Both the position numbers and the translations under genes were made by a program. A DNA stretch of 64,000 nt from Pontibacter sp. FD36. Its GTDB lineage: Bacteria > Bacteroidota > Bacteroidia > Cytophagales > Hymenobacteraceae. Of this stretch, positions 34,100 to 43,074 are shown in pieces. Positions within the stretch are counted from its first letter, which is position 1. Every line of letters begins with the position of its first letter. A model generated the notes under the pieces. It was given only the letters and a program-made list of their open reading frames with translations. It ran no database searches and had not been told where the DNA came from. The stretch is from positions 1-64,000 of the forward strand of contig NZ_JADPMP010000015.1 in NCBI RefSeq assembly GCF_015686655.1. The letters are read 5' to 3'.

Positions 34100-35194
34100 T
34101 CATAACTTCACTTTCATAGGGATACGATTCTCCTGGTCGTTTTTGGGATGTATGATGTCGTTATAGTCTTTATGGCCAAGGGGCTTATGCACCTGAAGTC
34201 CGGAACGAATACCGGAGTTCTTCTCAAAGGCAAAAAGGCTCAGCTTGTCTACAGGAATATCAAATTTCTTTTCATCCAAGCTGAAGGTAATACTGTCGGC
34301 ATTCTTTGTAAAGGTGTAGGGCTTACCAACTATCGCCGTGGCCAGATAGATATCATAGATCTTTCCTTGGTAATCGTTATCGAAAATGGTATGCTTTTGA
34401 GCATGCGGCCACGCCTTCAGGGAAAGCTCCACCTGCATCCTCGACATTCCCCCGCCAAACGAGACGAACACTGAGTTGCTGAAGTCCCGCTTGTCCTTCT
34501 CCAGCTGATAGAAGCTCATGGCATCTATAGGGTTCTCCGCAAAGTAGACATGGCGTGTAAGAACCGGATTCTGCGCAAAGTCGGCTACCCAGACACCGTG
34601 CTTGCGGTCGCTGCCCGCTGCCACGCCCTTAAAGCCATAATTTCGAAGGTCGTAGCCTATCGTTTCGCCGCTAGCTGGCCTTTGCAGTGGGAAGGCGATA
34701 TTGGTGTAGGCGTTATCCTTCTCCGCGTCCCGCACCAGCCTGATGTAAGGCAGGAACAGCTGCACCGTCTCGCCAGAGAGACCTCGTTCCTTGATTAGGT
34801 AATGCAGCTTAAAAACAGAGGCCTCCGATTCGGCAAACCTGCTTTTGTCAAAAGGCTTTGCTTCCGTAACATTGTAGATTGGAGCTTTGGGTTGAGAGGC
34901 ATAGGCATACCTAGAAAGCACCCTATTGATACCATCGATCTCATTGCGAAAGCTTCCCTGGAAGCGGTGCAGCCGGTTGGCCACAAAATCTATCACAGAC
35001 CCCTTGTCGTTGCTTCCATCCCGGTTGAAGTACATCTGCCGGGAGCTGTCGCCTGGGTTGTTGATAATGATTCTGTCTCCGTCAGGGTGCTTGAACTCAG
35101 GGCTCTTTCTGCCCTTCAAGGGGTCAAACACATAGCCTAGCGATTCGGCGACCTGAATAATCGACACCTGCTCTCTGTATTCCTGAAAGGTCAT
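34100..35194 (-). CDS. Toprim-domain protein of mobile elements
   Basis: The 364-residue protein (from the ATG at 35,192-35,194; a TTG nine codons upstream is less likely) has an N-terminal primase-like segment (VAESLGYVFDPLKGRKSPEF, NDKGSVIDFVANRLH) and a central Toprim fold with YFAENPIDAMSFYQLE and the acidic TIFDNDYQGK. Such proteins occur on Bacteroidota plasmids and conjugative elements, usually next to DUF3945 proteins as here, and are thought to act in strand processing or priming during transfer. The CHC2 zinc finger of true primases is absent. It starts 7 bases after the upstream gene. Confidence 0.75.
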   Translation of the reverse strand: MTFQEYREQVSIIQVAESLGYVFDPLKGRKSPEFKHPDGDRIIINNPGDSSRQMYFNRDGSNDKGSVIDFVANRLHRFQGSFRNEIDGINRVLSRYAYASQPKAPIYNVTEAKPFDKSRFAESEASVFKLHYLIKERGLSGETVQLFLPYIRLVRDAEKDNAYTNIAFPLQRPASGETIGYDLRNYGFKGVAAGSDRKHGVWVADFAQNPVLTRHVYFAENPIDAMSFYQLEKDKRDFSNSVFVSFGGGMSRMQVELSLKAWPHAQKHTIFDNDYQGKIYDIYLATAIVGKPYTFTKNADSITFSLDEKKFDIPVDKLSLFAFEKNSGIRSGLQVHKPLGHKDYNDIIHPKNDQENRIPMKVKL

Positions 35195-35201
35195 AGGCAA
35201 G

Positions 35202-35834
35202 TTAACGTTTGATAGACACAACAGGGGTTTCCTTCACTGCCAAGGTGTGGCTTTCTTTTAGGGAGACCTGCCCCTCCACTATCTTTAGTCCTTTAGGATC
35301 ATTCAGATCCAAGCGGGCCGATATCAGCTGATCCTTTGCTTTGGAATAAAGCTCCAGAGTACCTCCTTGCCGCAGGTGCTCTTTCTGATCAGTACTCAAC
35401 ACGATATCCCTGATAGCACTAGGCACCTGTATATCCCGTACCCTCACCCTTAGAATCTCGTTGGTCTCCTTATCCAGCTGGAAAACATACAGCTCTTTCT
35501 CCCCATTAAGCGATTTATATGGCTTTACCAGTAACTCCCCGTTTTGCAGTTTTTCCAACTCTTGCTTACTGGCACCAATCTCGTTCTGTATCTCCCTCCG
35601 TATGGGGTGGATCAGCAGTGATAGGGTGTTGTCTGGATTCATCTTCAGGCTCAGTTTAGCGTCCACAGTAAGAGGTTCCAGACTGGCGTCCTTGATAGTA
35701 AAGGTATTCAGGCTCGTGCGCCTGCCCGTCAGCAGGCTGACCAAATCGTCAGACTTCATGGAGAGCACGTCTTTCTTGTTCATCCCCAAACGCTCGAATT
35801 GACCATAAGGCAGGTCTTTTATATCGAAGTTCAT
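35202..35834 (-). CDS. DUF4099/DUF3945-domain protein of mobile elements
   Basis: The 210-residue protein begins MNFDIKDLPYGQFERLGM, the DUF4099 start, and has the DUF3945 strands GEKELYVFQLDKETNEILRV and LELYSKAKDQLISARLDLN. These domains occur together in proteins of Bacteroidota conjugative elements and plasmids; no biochemical role is established. This copy is short, since many relatives exceed 400 residues. It forms an operon with the Toprim gene 7 bases downstream. Confidence 0.75.
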   Translation of the reverse strand: MNFDIKDLPYGQFERLGMNKKDVLSMKSDDLVSLLTGRRTSLNTFTIKDASLEPLTVDAKLSLKMNPDNTLSLLIHPIRREIQNEIGASKQELEKLQNGELLVKPYKSLNGEKELYVFQLDKETNEILRVRVRDIQVPSAIRDIVLSTDQKEHLRQGGTLELYSKAKDQLISARLDLNDPKGLKIVEGQVSLKESHTLAVKETPVVSIKR

Positions 35835-36087
35835 ATTTTAATCAAATCATAGATACGATTGATTAAATCTACGTTAAAAAAAATAATAAGTATATAAAAT
35901 CAGTTAATTTCAAATATTTTTATACATATATTGTATTAGATAACCATAATTATACATAATATAATTACCTGAAAATTAAGTGGCATTCCCACGTCTCTCA
36001 ATTAGCTGTATAGATATATTAAATATTGTATATCTTAGATAATGTAAAGGTGATTATCTATTACGTCAAGGGAGAAACCATAGCTTT

Positions 36088-36642
36088 TTGATTAATAATG
36101 ACAGGGATATAAGCTGGAAAAGGTTGCTGAGAGACAACAGTAAAGAGAGAGGCTATGTTAAAGCGCTTCTTGATGCTGTAGAAGCACCCACATTAACCTC
36201 TGATCTGAACCTTATCATAGAGAACTATAAAAATGATGACTGGAAAAAATATTTTATAAAATTCCCAAGCATCATAAAAGCCTGTGGAAGCAGAAGGCTT
36301 ATCCGCTGGAATAATGAGCATGATATTCTTTTGCTTAAATCTACTACTAGTGGTTACCACAAAGAGTACTATTCCTTTGCTTTATACTTAAGACTTAAGA
36401 AAGAACAGCAGGAACCCACATATCAAAGCCAGAGGTCAGTTGATTATGCCAAATGTATCTCCACATTAAACGATCACAAACTTTCCTTATCATATGCACC
36501 GAATAAGCAAGTATACATCATAAAAGAGGCGAATGCTGATCAACATGACTTCGATTCAGAGGATTCACTTTTAGATTATTTAAAAGCCAATAACTACCTA
36601 GTCAATCAAACTGAGCAAGTTTCTACTTTACAGGAAGCTTAA
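36088..36642 (+). pseudogene. probable 5'-truncated gene, C-terminal part of a nuclease-like protein
   Basis: A 184-codon frame begins with TTG right after AT-rich non-coding sequence. Its first half (YKNDDWKKYFIKFPSIIKACG, then RRLIRWNNEHDILLLKSTTSG) resembles the C-terminal part of longer PD-(D/E)xK nuclease-like proteins. No nuclease motif is present, so the catalytic N-terminal part appears to be missing. The frame itself is intact, so a short free-standing protein cannot be ruled out. It lies in front of two other clear pseudogenes. Confidence 0.45.
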
Positions 36643-36653
36643 ACATTCATTTC

Positions 36654-37042
36654 ATGTCAAAAAAAGGCTATATATCACGCTACCTGCTAATACTTAAGAA
36701 GCTGGAGGCAAAACTATATGTAGCCTTAATGAGCTACAGCAGTACATCGAGAAGCAGTTGAATTACCTGCAAATGCAGGACGATACGCTACAAATCGGTT
36801 TCTCAAAACGTACTCTACAATTCGAGATCCCTGAGATTCGAAATATCTTTGGTATTGAAATAGAATATTCGCCTACGGAGAAGGGCTACTTTATCAGACA
36901 AACTGAAATGGGAAACATGAATTTCCGGTGCATGATTGAAGCCTTTGATTTATTCATTTCATTGAATGCAGCACAGGACATATCACCTTACATTCAGTTG
37001 GAAAATCGTAAGTCACAAGGAGTTGAGAACATGTATGGATAA
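36654..37042 (+). pseudogene. broken WYL-type transcriptional regulator (N-terminal part)
   Basis: The ATG at 36,654 begins the usual family start MSKKGYISRYLLILKKLEAK. A frameshift near 36,727 then moves the reading frame, which resumes ELQQYIEKQLNYLQMQDDTL and continues FSKRTLQFEIPEIRNIFGIE to LENRKSQGVENMYG. The intact protein should continue for another 200 residues with the WYL ligand-binding domain, but the sequence switches abruptly at about 37,035 to a dehalogenase fragment. Both a frameshift and a deletion therefore inactivate the gene. Confidence 0.8.
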
Positions 37043-37268
37043 GCCGCATCCGGACACTTACCAGTATGCACTAGACAAGGCGGGTGCCAAAGCCGGGGAG
37101 GCCCTGCTAATTACCGCACACGGCTGGGACATTGCCGAAGCACTGCAAGCCGGTATGCAGGCAGCTTTTATCAAACGGGAAGGACAGGTGCTTTACCCGC
37201 TTGCGCCAGATCCACAATTAAATGAGAAAACGCTGCTTCCGATTGCTGATAAATTAAGCGCCTTGTAA
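37035..37268 (+). pseudogene. C-terminal fragment of a type II haloacid dehalogenase (HAD)
   Basis: The 77 codons read MDKPHPDTYQYALDKAGAKA, then LLITAHGWDIAEALQAGMQAAFIKREGQ. These are HAD motifs III and IV of L-2-haloacid dehalogenases. The first 130-150 residues, including the nucleophilic aspartate, are gone; the fragment is joined directly to the broken WYL gene. It lies next to a haloalkane-dehalogenase-like gene, so a dehalogenation locus may once have been complete here. Confidence 0.8.
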
Positions 37269-37292
37269 AACAGCTACTTTAACTTATAACTG

Positions 37293-38168
37293 TCAACTTC
37301 TCGCCAGTTGCACGACCAGCTGCGCAATCTCCTCCGGTTTTTCTTCCTGCAGAAAATGCTTGGATGACAGCTTGTGCACAGAAGGTAACTTAGCAGCATT
37401 TTTAATCTCCTCTCCGAAGCGCTCATAGTCCAAAGCCGGATCATCTGCCCCCCAAATAGCCTGAATCGGATAAGATACATTTTCAACTGCTTGGTAGCAG
37501 AGCCTTTTGAATTCCTCCGACTTCTGAAAATTTCGCATGATCTTCAGAAAGGCCTTCCCGCTATCATCGCGTTTTAGCAGGTCCACATAGGCGTATACCT
37601 CCTCCTTAGGCAGATTATCAGCATGGTTTACACCCAACTGCGAGAACAGCAAGTACCAAGTCATGTGTGTGATTGTCAGGAGCTCTGCTTCTCCCAGCAA
37701 CGGTTTTCCAAAGGGTCGCATGGGCAGTGGCTTCTTAAACTTGTCCACCTCTATCCAAGTGTTCAGGATAGTCAGGGAAAGGACTTTCTCTTTGTTCTCA
37801 GCCGCCATGGCAAAACCGATCGGCCCGCCTATGTCGTGAATGAGCAGATGATATTTCTCGATGCCCATCACGTCGGCTGCCCGGGCACAGAAGCGGGCAA
37901 AATTGTGGAAGGTATACTCAAAGTCTTCCGGTCTGTCAGAGAGACCAAGCCCGGGCAGGTCGATGGCCACGCCACGCATGCCTTTAGCCGCCAACGCATG
38001 TATTACTTTGCGGTACAGGAAAGATGAGGTAGGCACTCCGTGGATACAGAACACCACCTCCCCTTTTCCCTCATCCAGTACAAAGGTCCTGATTCCATCT
38101 ACCTGAGTAAATCTTCCGGCAGCCTGATGCTGCTCTATTACCTGTTCAACAGTTCGTTTATCGCTCAT
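37293..38168 (-). CDS. alpha/beta hydrolase, haloalkane-dehalogenase-like
   Basis: The 291-residue protein has the oxyanion motif HGVPTSSFLYR (43-53), an aspartate nucleophile in HLLIHDIGGPIG (Asp112) instead of the usual serine, an acid in the WGADDP segment, and the catalytic histidine near 271 (SKHFLQEEKPEEIA). An Asp nucleophile defines haloalkane dehalogenases and epoxide hydrolases. The Trp that follows the nucleophile in classical dehalogenases, and stabilizes halide, is Ile here, so the substrate is uncertain. It converges with the HAD fragment across 24 bases. Confidence 0.75.
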   Translation of the reverse strand: MSDKRTVEQVIEQHQAAGRFTQVDGIRTFVLDEGKGEVVFCIHGVPTSSFLYRKVIHALAAKGMRGVAIDLPGLGLSDRPEDFEYTFHNFARFCARAADVMGIEKYHLLIHDIGGPIGFAMAAENKEKVLSLTILNTWIEVDKFKKPLPMRPFGKPLLGEAELLTITHMTWYLLFSQLGVNHADNLPKEEVYAYVDLLKRDDSGKAFLKIMRNFQKSEEFKRLCYQAVENVSYPIQAIWGADDPALDYERFGEEIKNAAKLPSVHKLSSKHFLQEEKPEEIAQLVVQLARS

Positions 38169-38412
38169 AGCTTATTCTGTATGCAGTTTGAATTATTTAA
38201 TACGGTGCAGTGACCTGAAAAAATGGTACCGCTTTATAAGATGGCCCGGTAATACTGCTCATTTGTCGCATGGCGGACAAATATGAACAAGCTAAAACCG
38301 TAGTTTACTTCGTGTAGTATGTGTGTAATCAGCAGCATGCGCATACAATTTCCAAACAAATGCTGAACGCTCGCAATCGTTTCCGCAACTTCTATCATTA
38401 ATTATATCTTTC

Positions 38413-39147
38413 ATGACACATCAAGACAAAGAATGCCCCACCAGCCAATGGGACTTTAGCAACCTAAAGGCCTTGTTCCTGAACTGCACCCTGAAAAGGT
38501 CTCCTGAAAAGTCACATACCAGAACGCTGATAGATGTTGCTGTAGCTGTTATGGAAAAAAATGGGGTTAGCACTGAAGTTGTGCGCCCGGTAGACTACAA
38601 GATTGCCCCAGGGGTGTATCCTGATATGAAGGCATACGGTTGGGAGGAAGATCAATGGCCAGAGTTATGGAAAAAAGTGCAGGAGGCGGATATTCTGGTA
38701 ATTGGCTCTCCAATCTGGTTAGGTGATAAATCCTCAGAGTGCACCAAAGTGATAGAGCGGCTTTACGGGCAGTCGGGCCAGTTAAACGAGCAGGGCCAGT
38801 ACATTTATTACGGAAAAGTGGCGGGCTGCATCATTACAGGCAACGAAGATGGCATAAAGCATTGCTCCATGAATATTCTGTATTCCATGCAGCATTTGGG
38901 TTGCGTAATACCGCCCCAGGCAGATGCCGGCTGGATTGGCGAAGCAGGTCCTGGCCCCTCCTACGGAGATGATGGCATAGGGCTCAACAACGATTTTACC
39001 CAGCGCAACACCACCTTTATGGCCTGGAACCTGATGCACCTGGCGCGCATCTTAAAAGAAAATAAGGGAATACCAGTGCACGGCAACCAACGCTCGCTAT
39101 GGGAAGCGGGGTGCCGCTTCGATCACCCGAACCCGGAATATAGATAA
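38413..39147 (+). CDS. flavodoxin-family NAD(P)H-dependent oxidoreductase
   Basis: The 244-residue protein has the flavodoxin-like fold of NADPH-dependent FMN reductases: ALFLNCTLKRSPEKSHT (phosphate-binding loop), DILVIGSPIWLGDKS and GCIITGNEDG. It should bind FMN and reduce quinone-like or metal substrates. A Gly/Pro-rich loop and a long C-terminal extension (FMAWNLMHLARILKENKGIP) are normal for this subgroup. It is followed after 60 bases by the EgtD-like gene in the same direction. Confidence 0.8.
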   Translation: MTHQDKECPTSQWDFSNLKALFLNCTLKRSPEKSHTRTLIDVAVAVMEKNGVSTEVVRPVDYKIAPGVYPDMKAYGWEEDQWPELWKKVQEADILVIGSPIWLGDKSSECTKVIERLYGQSGQLNEQGQYIYYGKVAGCIITGNEDGIKHCSMNILYSMQHLGCVIPPQADAGWIGEAGPGPSYGDDGIGLNNDFTQRNTTFMAWNLMHLARILKENKGIPVHGNQRSLWEAGCRFDHPNPEYR

Positions 39148-39207
39148 CCGGCAAACCCTTACCGATGCTGTAAAATCATATGGCATCACAATTCAAAAGA
39201 GTATCAT

Positions 39208-40218
39208 ATGGATTTAAAAACAACAACATTGGATCCCCTGATCAACCTGACCCGCAAGGAAAACGGCAATAAGGACCTGGAAAGCTTCGCCCATCATGTG
39301 GCGGCTGGTTTAAGTCAGCCACCTAAAAAACTTTCATCCCGTTACTTCTACGACGGGCCTGGCAGTGCGCTCTTCCAGCAGATCATGGAGCTGCCGGAGT
39401 ATTACCCCACCCGATGCGAGTATGAGGTGCTTACAGATAACAAAGCCGCTATCACTGCCCATCTGGCAAAAAAGGGCTTCTTCCACCTAATAGACCTGGG
39501 TGCCGGTGATGCCCTGAAAACAAAGATTCTTTTAAAGGAGCTTCAGGAACGTCAAATCTTGTTTGACTATCTACCGGTAGACATCTCGGAAGACGCTATG
39601 CAGCAGTTGAGCAGCAGCCTGGAAAAGGAAATGCCGGAGCTCAACCATCAGGCTATAGTTGGCGATTACGATGATTCGCTGGGTTGGCTCCAGCACAATA
39701 AGACTGGCCGAAAAGTTATCCTGTTCCTGGGGTCAAACATCGGCAACTTTGAGCACGAAGAAAGTCTGGACTTCCTTAGTAAGGTAAGGTCGCATCTGGA
39801 GCCGGGAGATAGCCTGTTACTGGGTATTGACCTTCGAAAGGACCCGGATAAGATACTAAGTGCTTACAATGATTCCGCAGGAGTAACTGCGGCTTTTAAC
39901 CTGAACCTGCTGCACCGCATCAACAGGGAGCTTGGGGGCGATTTTGATGTAAATGGCTTTTTCCACTATCCAATTTACAACCCGCAGGAAGGTGTGATGC
40001 GAAGTTACCTGGTAAGTAAGCAGGAGCAGAATGTGTTCATTCAGGCAACTGGGAAATCATTTCATTTCAGTGCCTGGGAAGCCATTCATACCGAGAGTTC
40101 TTATAAGTATACGCTGCCACAGATCCAGGCTATGGCAGAAGCAAGTGGCTTTATAATGGAGATAGTTTTTCAGGACAATCAAGGCTGCTTTGCGGATGTT
40201 ATCTTCAAGGCAGTATAG
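39208..40218 (+). CDS. egtD: EgtD-like L-histidine N-alpha-methyltransferase
   Basis: The 336-residue protein matches the EgtD family (DUF2260): SSRYFYDGPGSALFQQIMELPEYYPTRCE, the AdoMet-binding IDLGAGDALKTKILL (95-109), DYLPVDISEDAM, LFLGSNIGNFE and LLLGIDLRKDPDKI. EgtD makes hercynine, the precursor of ergothioneine. The usual partner EgtB, the sulfoxide synthase, is not within this window, so the product here could be hercynine alone, or EgtB lies elsewhere. Motifs are complete. Confidence 0.88.
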   Translation: MDLKTTTLDPLINLTRKENGNKDLESFAHHVAAGLSQPPKKLSSRYFYDGPGSALFQQIMELPEYYPTRCEYEVLTDNKAAITAHLAKKGFFHLIDLGAGDALKTKILLKELQERQILFDYLPVDISEDAMQQLSSSLEKEMPELNHQAIVGDYDDSLGWLQHNKTGRKVILFLGSNIGNFEHEESLDFLSKVRSHLEPGDSLLLGIDLRKDPDKILSAYNDSAGVTAAFNLNLLHRINRELGGDFDVNGFFHYPIYNPQEGVMRSYLVSKQEQNVFIQATGKSFHFSAWEAIHTESSYKYTLPQIQAMAEASGFIMEIVFQDNQGCFADVIFKAV

Positions 40219-40282
40219 CTCAGGTTACTAAGCAGTTTCTTATCACAAGATGCTAAAAAAAAGACTGGAGTGTTTACTAAAA

Positions 40283-40320
40283 CTAAAGGAGCCGTCCTAT
40301 TTTACAAACGGCTCCTTTAG
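40283..40320 (-). terminator. 13-bp stem terminator
   Basis: CTAAAGGAGCCGT (40,283-40,295) pairs perfectly with 40,308-40,320 across a 12-base loop. Read on the minus strand it is followed by TTTTAGT, so it should end transcription of the VKOR-arsM operon. It could also act on egtD, though no T run lies on that side. Confidence 0.7.
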
Positions 40321-40352
40321 AAACATTATACCAGCTATGGTTTCTTTTAAAC

Positions 40353-40829
40353 TCAGGAATAGTTTTCCTTTATCAGGTTATAAGCAGGTTTAAGCGAGGC
40401 AAAATTGATAGCGGCACCAGCAACGCAATAAATACATACTTTCTTCTGCACAAAGGCCATCTTATACAAATACTGCGCTGCGCCTACTGCCTGCCCTAGC
40501 ACAATGCCACCCAAAGCCAGGTCAAGCAGGCGTGAGCGCTTTTTGAAACGGGAACCTGCCATTGCCAGAAACATCGTGGCCGCGTAAGCCCCCAAACTGA
40601 TCACGCCATCCGGCATACCCAAAATAATTGCATCATTCGACGTGTTCACTTTAACAGTGTCAAACGCTTCTCCGGGTATATCAGGAAGCTTCTTAAAATA
40701 TCCCATCTGCAGCAGAGAAATAAGGCTGAAGTCAGCCAGTCCTGCCGCAGCTAAGGCGGCTATGTCACGACGGTGCTCTGTACGCTCACTCTTATCAGCA
40801 CGTACCTTATCAATAGCATTCATTTTCAT
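40353..40829 (-). CDS. VKOR-like membrane protein with one CxxC
   Basis: The 158-residue protein has about four membrane segments. Its active-site-like VCIYCVAGAAINF near residue 131 corresponds to the CxxC of vitamin K epoxide reductases, and MPDGVISLGAYA matches the segment after the first periplasmic loop. The loop cysteines normally found before it are absent (VKVNTSNDAIILG instead). It is the last gene of the arsM operon, 54 bases after arsM. A redox role, perhaps renewing thiols for arsenic chemistry, is inference. Confidence 0.7.
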   Translation of the reverse strand: MKMNAIDKVRADKSERTEHRRDIAALAAAGLADFSLISLLQMGYFKKLPDIPGEAFDTVKVNTSNDAIILGMPDGVISLGAYAATMFLAMAGSRFKKRSRLLDLALGGIVLGQAVGAAQYLYKMAFVQKKVCIYCVAGAAINFASLKPAYNLIKENYS

Positions 40830-40883
40830 AGTTTTATATTGTTTATTCAGTTTAATCTACGAGTGTCAGTCACATGCTTGTTA

Positions 40884-41855
40884 TCAGCAACAACCACCGC
40901 CGTCGTAGTACCAGGTAGAATCGGTGATGTAAATGTCATTTCTGTTCAGGTTGTCTAAGGCCCTGGCTGTCTTATCGCAAACGGCAAGCGGCTGGTTCTG
41001 CAGCAGCGTATGGCCCTTACCATCGTCAAAGTATTCTTCTGCTCCAAAGTAGATAGCGTGCTTGCCTGTGAACACACATGGACCGTCGGCCGGCATGGGA
41101 TCTTTGATGGCGCAGATCTCCACACTTTCTATAAAGACCAGCTTGTCGGTGTCATACTGTTCCGGGGCCAGCACGCGGTAAGGTCTTCTGGCACGCACTT
41201 CTACCGTCCCGAATCCTACCCTGGTGATCATATCGATGTACTGCTGCAAAGGCAATGCACCGCTCAGGCACAGGGCACGCAGCCGGTCATCATTCCGCAG
41301 GCTTTCGCTCATGAAATCCTCACTAGTAGGATCTGATAACACCAGCCTGCCGTGCGGCTTCAGCACCCGGTACATCTCTGCCAGAGCCAGTTCCAGTTCC
41401 TCCTCTTTGAAAATATTGAACAGGCAATTCTGCGCGGCAACGTCTATGCTCTCACTTGCAACAGGAAGCGCTAATGCATCCCCGTTTCGCAATTCAATAA
41501 AGTCTTTCTGAAACCAGCTATTTTGCCTTTCGGCTTCATGCAGGTTCTCTTCGCAGACTTCCAGCATCCTTTGCACCGGGTCAACGCCAACCACGGCACC
41601 GGGCCTGCGGCAGAAGTAGGAGAACTGCAACAGCTCCATGCCGCCCCCAACGCCCACATACAGCACGGTCGGGTTGTTGCTCAGGTCCCGCGGGTTTACC
41701 GTGGAGCCGCAACCATAGTTCATCTCCAGCATTTTAGACGGAACGGTAAGCTCCGGCAATTGCCAAACCGGCGTAGTGGTGCAGCAAAGCCCTTTTTGTG
41801 GGGTATTGGCAGCTTCTTCGTACACCAGTTTTGCTGCTTCTAAATAGTTACTCAT
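40884..41855 (-). CDS. arsM: arsenosugar-type arsenite methyltransferase ArsM
   Basis: The 323-residue AdoMet methyltransferase matches the arsenosugar subgroup of ArsM: KGLCCTTTPVWQLPELTVPS (Cys24-Cys25), MNYGCGSTVNPRDL (Cys50), AdoMet loop LYVGVGGGMELLQ, and AAQNCLFNIFKEEELE (third arsenite-binding cysteine). It ends GGGCC. ArsM transfers methyl groups to As(III), giving dimethylarsenic species. ArsS, the radical SAM enzyme of the same operon, then adds a deoxyadenosyl group. Family assignment is strong because of the specific N-terminal signature. Confidence 0.92.
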   Translation of the reverse strand: MSNYLEAAKLVYEEAANTPQKGLCCTTTPVWQLPELTVPSKMLEMNYGCGSTVNPRDLSNNPTVLYVGVGGGMELLQFSYFCRRPGAVVGVDPVQRMLEVCEENLHEAERQNSWFQKDFIELRNGDALALPVASESIDVAAQNCLFNIFKEEELELALAEMYRVLKPHGRLVLSDPTSEDFMSESLRNDDRLRALCLSGALPLQQYIDMITRVGFGTVEVRARRPYRVLAPEQYDTDKLVFIESVEICAIKDPMPADGPCVFTGKHAIYFGAEEYFDDGKGHTLLQNQPLAVCDKTARALDNLNRNDIYITDSTWYYDGGGCC

Positions 41856-41929
41856 CTATGTCTATGTGTTTATATTATTTAAACAGGTTGATTTAAAACT
41901 CTTCCCTCTGCTAAAAGTTTGGAGCTATA

Positions 41930-43051
41930 CTATGCAAGATTTATCAGCCAGTAAATAACCCCGGCGCAAACTGCCGCCACCGGCAAGGTCAGAAGCCAGG
42001 ACAGTAAGATGTTAGATACCACTCTGTAGTTCGCCTTACCGGTTATAGTGCCTATCCCAAAAATAGAGCCTACCGAGACATGCGTGGTGGAAACCGGCAT
42101 ACCGTGTATACTTGCTGTAGTCACTAAAAGGCCAGTGATCAAATTGGCTGTAAAGCCTTGCCCGTGATTCATGCTGGTGATCTTTTTGCTCATGGTCAGC
42201 GCAACTCTTCGTGCATTCAGCAGGCCGCCCAGCGCAATTGCTACAGCGATAGCACCTATCCCCCATTCCAGCTTAAGCGCCTGCGCCACCAGCAGCAATC
42301 CCGCTATCTTTGGTGTGTCGTTCAGGCCGCGGGCAAAACTCACAACGCCGGCACTCAGGAAATGGGCGCTGTCCAGCACCCTTTGCATACCTATACCCAA
42401 AAACTGCCCCTGGTACACTTGCTGGCAATGCTGCTGCTTGTCTATTTTCAGGGAAGCGGGCTGTAAAACGGCTATGGTTTGCAAGGTACTTCCGTTTGCA
42501 GCCAGAGCGCTAACAGGCACATATTCCTTTCCCACACATACGCAGGTTTCCTTTGTAAAACCCAGCCTGCTGCGTAGCCTGTTAAAGACAAAGTATAACA
42601 GAAGGCTTAAGACAGCCGCCATCAGCGGACTCACCAGCAGCGGAACAAGAAACGTACTGCCAAGCTTAGCGAAATTGAAGTCTGTACCTATGGCAACTAC
42701 GCCAGATCCAAATAAAGCGCCTACCAAACCATGTGTAGTAGAGATAGGCATACCTATCTTTGTAGCGATAAATACAGCTAGTGCAGCACCCAGCGCAACC
42801 GAAATAGCGAACTCAGGCCCCTGCAACAAGGTATCGGGCACCAGTCCCTTACCGGAGAAATTCTTTACCAGCACACCTGCCAGAAAGATGGCTGCTACTG
42901 ATCCCGCGAAAGTCGTAACTGTAGCCCAGGTAATGGCACTTTTATAGTTGGTGGTGCCACTGCCAAACAGCGTGGCTACTCCCTTAAAATTATCATTGGC
43001 CCCGTTGCTGTAGGCTAAGAAACAGGCGGCTATAAAAAGAAGTATGAGCAT
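41930..43051 (-). CDS. pit: PiT-family inorganic phosphate transporter
   Basis: The 373-residue membrane protein has the two PiT signature repeats, SNGANDNFKGVATL at the N-terminus and GLNDTPKIAGLLLVAQAL in the second half, each followed by GMP(V/I)STTH. About ten membrane segments flank a central cytosolic loop rich in Gln and Cys. PiT carriers take up phosphate with cations and also let arsenate in. Its place between arsM and arsS suggests that it either supplies arsenate as substrate or helps keep phosphate uptake balanced under arsenic stress; both are inference. Confidence 0.9.
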   Translation of the reverse strand: MLILLFIAACFLAYSNGANDNFKGVATLFGSGTTNYKSAITWATVTTFAGSVAAIFLAGVLVKNFSGKGLVPDTLLQGPEFAISVALGAALAVFIATKIGMPISTTHGLVGALFGSGVVAIGTDFNFAKLGSTFLVPLLVSPLMAAVLSLLLYFVFNRLRSRLGFTKETCVCVGKEYVPVSALAANGSTLQTIAVLQPASLKIDKQQHCQQVYQGQFLGIGMQRVLDSAHFLSAGVVSFARGLNDTPKIAGLLLVAQALKLEWGIGAIAVAIALGGLLNARRVALTMSKKITSMNHGQGFTANLITGLLVTTASIHGMPVSTTHVSVGSIFGIGTITGKANYRVVSNILLSWLLTLPVAAVCAGVIYWLINLA

Positions 43052-43074
43052 TACTAACTATTACAGAATTACAC

